A stretch of DNA of 10,898 nucleotides from CAZTHL01 sp964613585 (GTDB taxonomy: Bacteria; Pseudomonadota; Alphaproteobacteria; DSM-16000; Inquilinaceae), in NCBI GenBank assembly GCA_964613585.1, contig CAZTHL010000111.1, positions 1 to 10,898 of the forward strand, given 5' to 3'. The translations under genes were made by a program, and so were the position numbers. Positions within the stretch are counted from its first letter, which is position 1. Each line of letters opens with the position of its first letter. This document shows positions 7,883 through 10,898 of this stretch, piece by piece. A model generated the notes under the pieces. That model had not been told where the DNA came from. It saw only the letters and a program-made list of their open reading frames with translations, and did not search any database.

Positions 7883-8946
7883 CCGTCGAGGCCGGAGGGC
7901 AGGGGTGTCGCCGGGTCGCGCACCCAGGCGGCGATGTCGCGCAGGACCACCTCCCCTTGAAGGTCGCGCAGCAGCATGTGCCACCCCTCGGGATAGAACG
8001 CGACGCGGTGGCGACCGTCGGGCAGCCGCTCCAGCGTGGCCTCGATCGGCGCGCGCGGCACGATCTCGTCGCGCTCGCCGAACAGCAGCAGGGCGGGCGG
8101 CGGTAGCTCGGGCGCGGCGGCATAGGCCTCGCTCATCAGGTCGACCAGGCCCGCCACGGTGTCGACCCGTGTCTCCTTCAGCACCAGCGGATCCCGTCCG
8201 AGGGCGCGCAGCAGATCCATGTTGTCCGAGGCCTGGATGTCGAGCCCGCGCCCGCTGAGCGGCATCCCCGGCGCCAGGGCGCGGGCGAGCCACAGCGCCC
8301 AGCGCTGGTAAAAGGGCATCAGGTCGCGCGTCCAGACGGCGGGCGAGATCAGTACCACCCCCTCGACCAGCGGCGGCGCGATGCCGGCCATGGCCGTCAG
8401 GATGACCGCGCCGCCCATGCTCTCGCCCACCAGGAACAACGGTTGGCGCGGATGGCGTTCGCGGATCAGCCGGGCGACGGTGCCGAGGTCGGCCACCAGG
8501 GTCTCCGACCCGGCCCAAATGCCCGGCTCCCTGGTGGCGCCGAAGCCGCGCTGATCATAGGCATAGGTGACGATGCCGAGCTCGGCCCAGAACGGACCGG
8601 CACCGGCGAAGGCGTTGGCATAGTCGTTGAACCCGTGCAGGGCCAGCACCACCGCCTCGGCCCGCGCGTCCGCCGGCCCCCAGCGCCACAGCGGCAGGCG
8701 GTAGCCGTCGGCGGCGACGACGATCTCGTCGGGCGGCCCCGCCTGCGCTGCCTGCGGCGCGCCCGGGCCGGCCTCGAAAGGCTGCAGCCGCGGCTCGGTG
8801 ACGGGCACGCCCATGGATTGGTAGCCGCCGGCGCAGCCGCCGAGGACAACGAGCAGCAGCAGGGTGAGCCGTCGCGTCCGGCCGGCCGGCCGCCGAGGCG
8901 ACGGCAGGGAGGACCGCTCCGGCCGGTCGATCACGGGACGGCCCAC
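7840..8946 (-). CDS. Lipoprotein alpha/beta hydrolase (monoacylglycerol lipase-like)
   Basis: Serine hydrolase of the lysophospholipase/monoacylglycerol lipase type (S33-like fold). Counted from the chosen start (368 residues), a basic region and hydrophobic run end in the lipobox LGGC with Cys 38, so it is probably anchored in the membrane on the periplasmic side. The fold shows the oxyanion region LHGFND, the nucleophile elbow GESMG (Ser 176), Asp 293 in FGERDEIVP and His 323 in EGWHML, a complete triad. The natural substrate is unknown, likely a lipid or acyl ester. The start is uncertain: GTG 8946 lies four bases after the ABC ATPase stop codon and GTG 8934 is also possible. Both give a rather long n-region (34-38 residues before the Cys) and neither has a strong ribosome binding site, so translational coupling is likely. 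Its end overlaps the DCC gene on the other strand. Confidence 0.88.
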   Translation of the reverse strand: MGRPVIDRPERSSLPSPRRPAGRTRRLTLLLLVVLGGCAGGYQSMGVPVTEPRLQPFEAGPGAPQAAQAGPPDEIVVAADGYRLPLWRWGPADARAEAVVLALHGFNDYANAFAGAGPFWAELGIVTYAYDQRGFGATREPGIWAGSETLVADLGTVARLIRERHPRQPLFLVGESMGGAVILTAMAGIAPPLVEGVVLISPAVWTRDLMPFYQRWALWLARALAPGMPLSGRGLDIQASDNMDLLRALGRDPLVLKETRVDTVAGLVDLMSEAYAAAPELPPPALLLFGERDEIVPRAPIEATLERLPDGRHRVAFYPEGWHMLLRDLQGEVVLRDIAAWVRDPATPLPSGLDGYRPGPLAEATAAD

Positions 8947-8950
8947 GGTC

Positions 8951-9955
8951 TCACGAGCCCCCGGGGGCGGGGCGGGTGAGCTGAAGGAAAATGTCCTCGA
9001 GGTCCGTCTCCTCCGTCGACAGGTCGGCGATGCGCAGGCCCGATTCACTGATTCGCAGCAGCAGCTCGCCAAGGCGCGCCTCGCTCGGCCGGTACTGGAC
9101 GACCAGGGTGCGGGGATCGGCGAGGGCCGCGTCGCAGCCCTCGAGCCCGGCGGGCACGGCGTTGACCGGCTCGGTCAGCGTCACGGTCAGGGTCTTGCTG
9201 TCCACCCGGTCGAGCAGGTTGCGTGTCGTGTCGCACGCCACCACCTCGCCGTGATCGATGATGGCGATACGGTCGCACAGCGCCTGCGCCTCCTCCAGGT
9301 AGTGCGTGGTCAGCATCACCGTTGTGCCGGCGCGGTTCATGGCACGCACCTGGGTCCACAGCTGCTGCCGCAGCTCGACGTCGACGCCGGCGGTCGGCTC
9401 GTCGAGCACCAGCACCGGCGGCGAGTGCACCATGGCCTTGGCGACCATGAGGCGCCGGCGCATGCCGCCCGACAGCGTGCGGGCATAGGCTGTGGCCTTG
9501 TCCGTCAGGCCCACGGTCTCGAGCAGCCGGTCGGTGATCCGCTCGGCCTTGGGCACGCCGTAGAGCCCCGCCTGCAGGTCGAGCAGCTCGCGCGGCGTAA
9601 AGAACGGATCGATGTTGAGCTCCAGCGGCACGATGCCGATGGCCGAGCGGGCGCGCCGCGGGTCGCGATCGATGTCGAAGCCCCAGACCTCGGCGCTGCC
9701 AGCGGTCTTGTTGACCAGGCCGGCCAGGATGTTGATCAGCGTCGACTTGCCCGCGCCGTTGGGGCCGAGCAGGCCGAACAGCGCGCCGCGCGGCACCTCG
9801 AGTGAGATCGCCTTGAGTGCGGTCTTCTCGGGCTGGGTCCGGCTGCCCTTGTAGACCTTGGTGAGATCGCGGACGGCGACGGCGAGATCGGGGACGGCGG
9901 GGGTCGGGGCCGGCGCGCGGGCCTGCGCCGCGGCGGCGCTAGTGGATCCGGCCAT
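8951..9955 (-). CDS. ABC-2-type transporter ATP-binding protein
   Basis: Nucleotide-binding subunit of an ABC-2 family exporter (COG1131/YadG type). The 334-residue product has an Ala/Pro-rich N-terminal extension (about 1-22), Walker A GPNGAGKST (64-72), signature LSGGMRRR (161-168), Walker B VLVLDEPTAGVD with Asp 185 and Glu 186, and the switch His 218 (LTTHYLEEA). A C-terminal accessory domain follows from about residue 235. The Q-loop reads GIVPLELNIDPFF: the position normally holding glutamine is Leu 111 (codon at 9623-9625). ATG 9955 is chosen because AGAGG lies seven bases upstream and the longer upstream extension has no domain resemblance. No permease gene is adjacent; the next gene in the operon is a lipoprotein hydrolase. 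The membrane partner must be encoded elsewhere or be absent. Confidence 0.94.
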   Translation of the reverse strand: MAGSTSAAAAQARAPAPTPAVPDLAVAVRDLTKVYKGSRTQPEKTALKAISLEVPRGALFGLLGPNGAGKSTLINILAGLVNKTAGSAEVWGFDIDRDPRRARSAIGIVPLELNIDPFFTPRELLDLQAGLYGVPKAERITDRLLETVGLTDKATAYARTLSGGMRRRLMVAKAMVHSPPVLVLDEPTAGVDVELRQQLWTQVRAMNRAGTTVMLTTHYLEEAQALCDRIAIIDHGEVVACDTTRNLLDRVDSKTLTVTLTEPVNAVPAGLEGCDAALADPRTLVVQYRPSEARLGELLLRISESGLRIADLSTEETDLEDIFLQLTRPAPGGS

Positions 9956-10011
9956 GTCAGGGCCTCTGGGCTCCGTCGGGCCGGTGGCCCCGCACGGGCC
10001 GTCCAAGCCGA

Positions 10012-10039
10012 TTGAACGGGCGAGCGGCATCGCTATCAT
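10012..10039 (+). promoter_or_regulatory. Candidate sigma-70-type promoter toward the CHCC gene
   Basis: TTGAAC (10012-10017), a 16-base spacer and TATCAT (10034-10039). The -10 matches the consensus in five of six positions and the -35 in four. It lies about 118 bases before the zinc-finger gene, giving a long leader. On the opposite strand a TTGACC (10053-10058) stands 17 bases from a poor -10 (TAGCGA, 10030-10035), facing the ABC gene, so divergent overlapping promoters are possible. Confidence 0.35.
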
Positions 10040-10080
10040 CGCGCCGCCGGGGGGTCAACCGCGCCCGGCGGTGCTCTATA

Positions 10081-10140
10081 CGGTGCGCCGCCACCGGCCG
10101 CCGGCGCGGCCGGCCTCCAGCCGGTCCGGTGCGCCGCCAC
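10081..10140 (+). repeat. 14-bp direct repeats flanking a hairpin in the CHCC gene leader
   Basis: CGGTGCGCCGCCAC occurs exactly at 10081-10094 and at 10127-10140, 46 bp apart. Between them CCGGCCGC (10094-10101), loop CGGC, and GCGGCCGG (10106-10113) form a perfect 8-bp stem-loop. The second copy ends 16 bases before the ATG, so it overlaps the region where the ribosome loads. Confidence 0.6.
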
Positions 10141-10156
10141 TGCTCGAGAAGGACCC

Positions 10157-10339
10157 ATGCAGCCGCCCGAGATCATCCATGTGGATGCGGAGACCGAGGC
10201 CGTCGCCTGCGACGGCGGCAACGGCCCGCTCGGCCACCCGCTCGTCTATTACCATTTCGGCAAGACCAACAAGGTCGACTGCGGCTACTGCGGCCGCCGG
10301 TTCATTCGTGTCGCCGAGCCGGCGCATGCGGGCCATTAG
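10157..10339 (+). CDS. CHCC-type zinc-finger domain protein, 60 residues
   Basis: Small zinc-binding protein of the zf-CHCC type, related to the NDUFS6 subunit of respiratory complex I; in bacteria the domain occurs as a stand-alone protein of unclear role. The ligands are Cys 18, His 27, Cys 42 and Cys 45 (C-X8-H-X14-C-X2-C), set in VACDGGNGPLGHPLVYYHF and VDCGYCGRRF, which match the family closely. The length of 60 residues is normal. GAGAAGGA lies three bases before the ATG, a close but workable ribosome binding site. It is divergent from the ABC ATPase gene and converges on ilvC. Conservation across proteobacteria, not context, supports a housekeeping role. Confidence 0.9.
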   Translation: MQPPEIIHVDAETEAVACDGGNGPLGHPLVYYHFGKTNKVDCGYCGRRFIRVAEPAHAGH

Positions 10340-10369
10340 CGGACATCGTCGAAGGGCCCCGATCGCGAC

Positions 10370-10396
10370 CCGCCCCCGCCGACGCGGCGGGGGCGG
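10370..10396. terminator. 12-bp perfect hairpin between the CHCC gene and ilvC
   Basis: CCGCCCCCGCCG (10370-10381), loop ACG, CGGCGGGGGCGG (10385-10396). It is a very stable stem between two converging genes. No T tract follows on either strand, so it may stop transcription from both sides only with help from Rho. Confidence 0.5.
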
Positions 10397-10410
10397 ATGA
10401 GACGCTTTCG

Positions 10411-10444
10411 GGGTCCCGGTCGCGGACCCAGGGCGGTCGCGACC
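10411..10444. repeat. Hairpin and palindrome at the 3' end of ilvC
   Basis: GGGTCC (10411-10416) and GGACCC (10424-10429) form a 6-bp stem. Next to it is the perfect 10-bp palindrome GGTCGCGACC (10435-10444), two bases outside the ilvC stop codon. The octamer TCGCGACC recurs at 10363-10370, so several alternative stems can form here. Read from the ilvC side it may help transcription to stop. Confidence 0.4.
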
Positions 10445-10445
10445 G

Positions 10446-10898
10446 TCAGTTCCTGGACCGATCCACCAGGCGCTTCTCGGCGATCCACGGCATCATGGTG
10501 CGCAGGGTCTCGCCGACGCCCTCGATCGGGTGCTCGGCGGCGCGCCGGCGCATGGCCTTGAAGCTGGTCTGGCCGACCGTGTTCTCCAGCATCCAGTCGC
10601 GGGTGAACCGGCCGGACTGGATCTCGCCCAAAATCCGGCGCATCTCGGCCCGGGTCTCCTCGGTGATGATGCGCGGTCCGCGCGTGTAGTCGCCATACTC
10701 TGCGGTGTTCGAGATCGAGTAGCGCATGTTGGCGATGCCGCCCTCGTAGATCAGATCGACGATCAGCTTGACCTCGTGCAGGCACTCGAAATAGGCCATC
10801 TCCGGGGCGTAGCCTGCCTCGACAAGGGTCTCGAAGCCGCAGCGGATCAGTTCGACCAGCCCGCCGCATAGCACCGCCTGCTCTCCAAAAAGGTCGGT
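10446..10898 (-). CDS. ilvC: Ketol-acid reductoisomerase, C-terminal part (5' end outside window)
   Basis: Second enzyme of branched-chain amino acid synthesis; it isomerises and reduces acetolactate and acetohydroxybutyrate with NADPH and magnesium. The frame is open to the window edge, so the start and the Rossmann domain lie beyond it; 150 codons of about 340 are visible. They cover the helical catalytic domain: TDLFGEQAVLCGGLVELI at the edge, the metal-binding glutamates in FECLHEVKLIVDLIYEGG, the substrate-contacting serine in MRYSISNTAEYGDY, and the conserved end DWMLENTVGQTSFKAMRR to VDRSRN. The length after the catalytic domain fits the short class I enzyme, not the long class II form of E. 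coli. It converges on the CHCC gene. Confidence 0.97.
   Translation of the reverse strand, partial: TDLFGEQAVLCGGLVELIRCGFETLVEAGYAPEMAYFECLHEVKLIVDLIYEGGIANMRYSISNTAEYGDYTRGPRIITEETRAEMRRILGEIQSGRFTRDWMLENTVGQTSFKAMRRRAAEHPIEGVGETLRTMMPWIAEKRLVDRSRN

Overview
The window is GC-rich, gene-dense DNA that reads like an alphaproteobacterium, most plausibly a diazotroph of the Rhodospirillales or a related order. That placement is inferred from gene content: a NifA carrying the complete alphaproteobacterial cysteine signature, a cbpA/cbpM pair, a small CHCC zinc-finger protein, and strong G/C preference at third codon positions. No database search was possible, so the taxonomy is tentative.

Layout. 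Positions 1-1017 (+) are the C-terminal two thirds of groEL, closed by a textbook intrinsic terminator (1066-1101) and followed by a short degenerate tandem repeat. After a long leader without genes (1018-1702) comes nifA (1703-3442, +), the sigma-54-dependent activator of nitrogen fixation. Converging on it is a small gene of unknown function (3510-3938, -). Next is a translationally coupled pair, cbpA (4096-5046, a J-domain co-chaperone) and cbpM (5043-5369, its modulator). A 187-bp convergent gap holding a long hairpin separates cbpM from a TetR-family repressor gene (5557-6177, -). That gene is divergent from a short-chain dehydrogenase gene (6402-7169, +), with a perfect 16-bp palindrome in between as the probable operator.

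A DCC-family (DUF393) thiol oxidoreductase-like gene (7454-7882, +) overlaps tail to tail with a lipoprotein alpha/beta hydrolase gene (7840-8946, -). The hydrolase follows within a few bases of an ABC-2-type ATPase gene (8951-9955, -), so those two look like one operon. Divergent from the ATPase is a 60-residue CHCC zinc-finger gene (10157-10339, +). The window ends inside ilvC (10446-10898, -), the ketol-acid reductoisomerase of branched-chain amino acid synthesis.

How the genes fit together. The left half groups protein-folding genes (groEL, cbpA, cbpM) around nifA, which is notable because nitrogenase assembly and NifA activity depend on chaperonins in several diazotrophs. The right half is ordinary mixed chromosome: a regulator/dehydrogenase module, an envelope-related ATPase-hydrolase pair and housekeeping genes. 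I see no mobile element, CRISPR array, tRNA or rRNA, and no complete new defence or biosynthetic system. The points most worth a second look are the groEL-nifA neighbourhood, the Q-loop substitution in the ABC ATPase, the long dyad at 5452-5532 and the unknown 142-residue protein.
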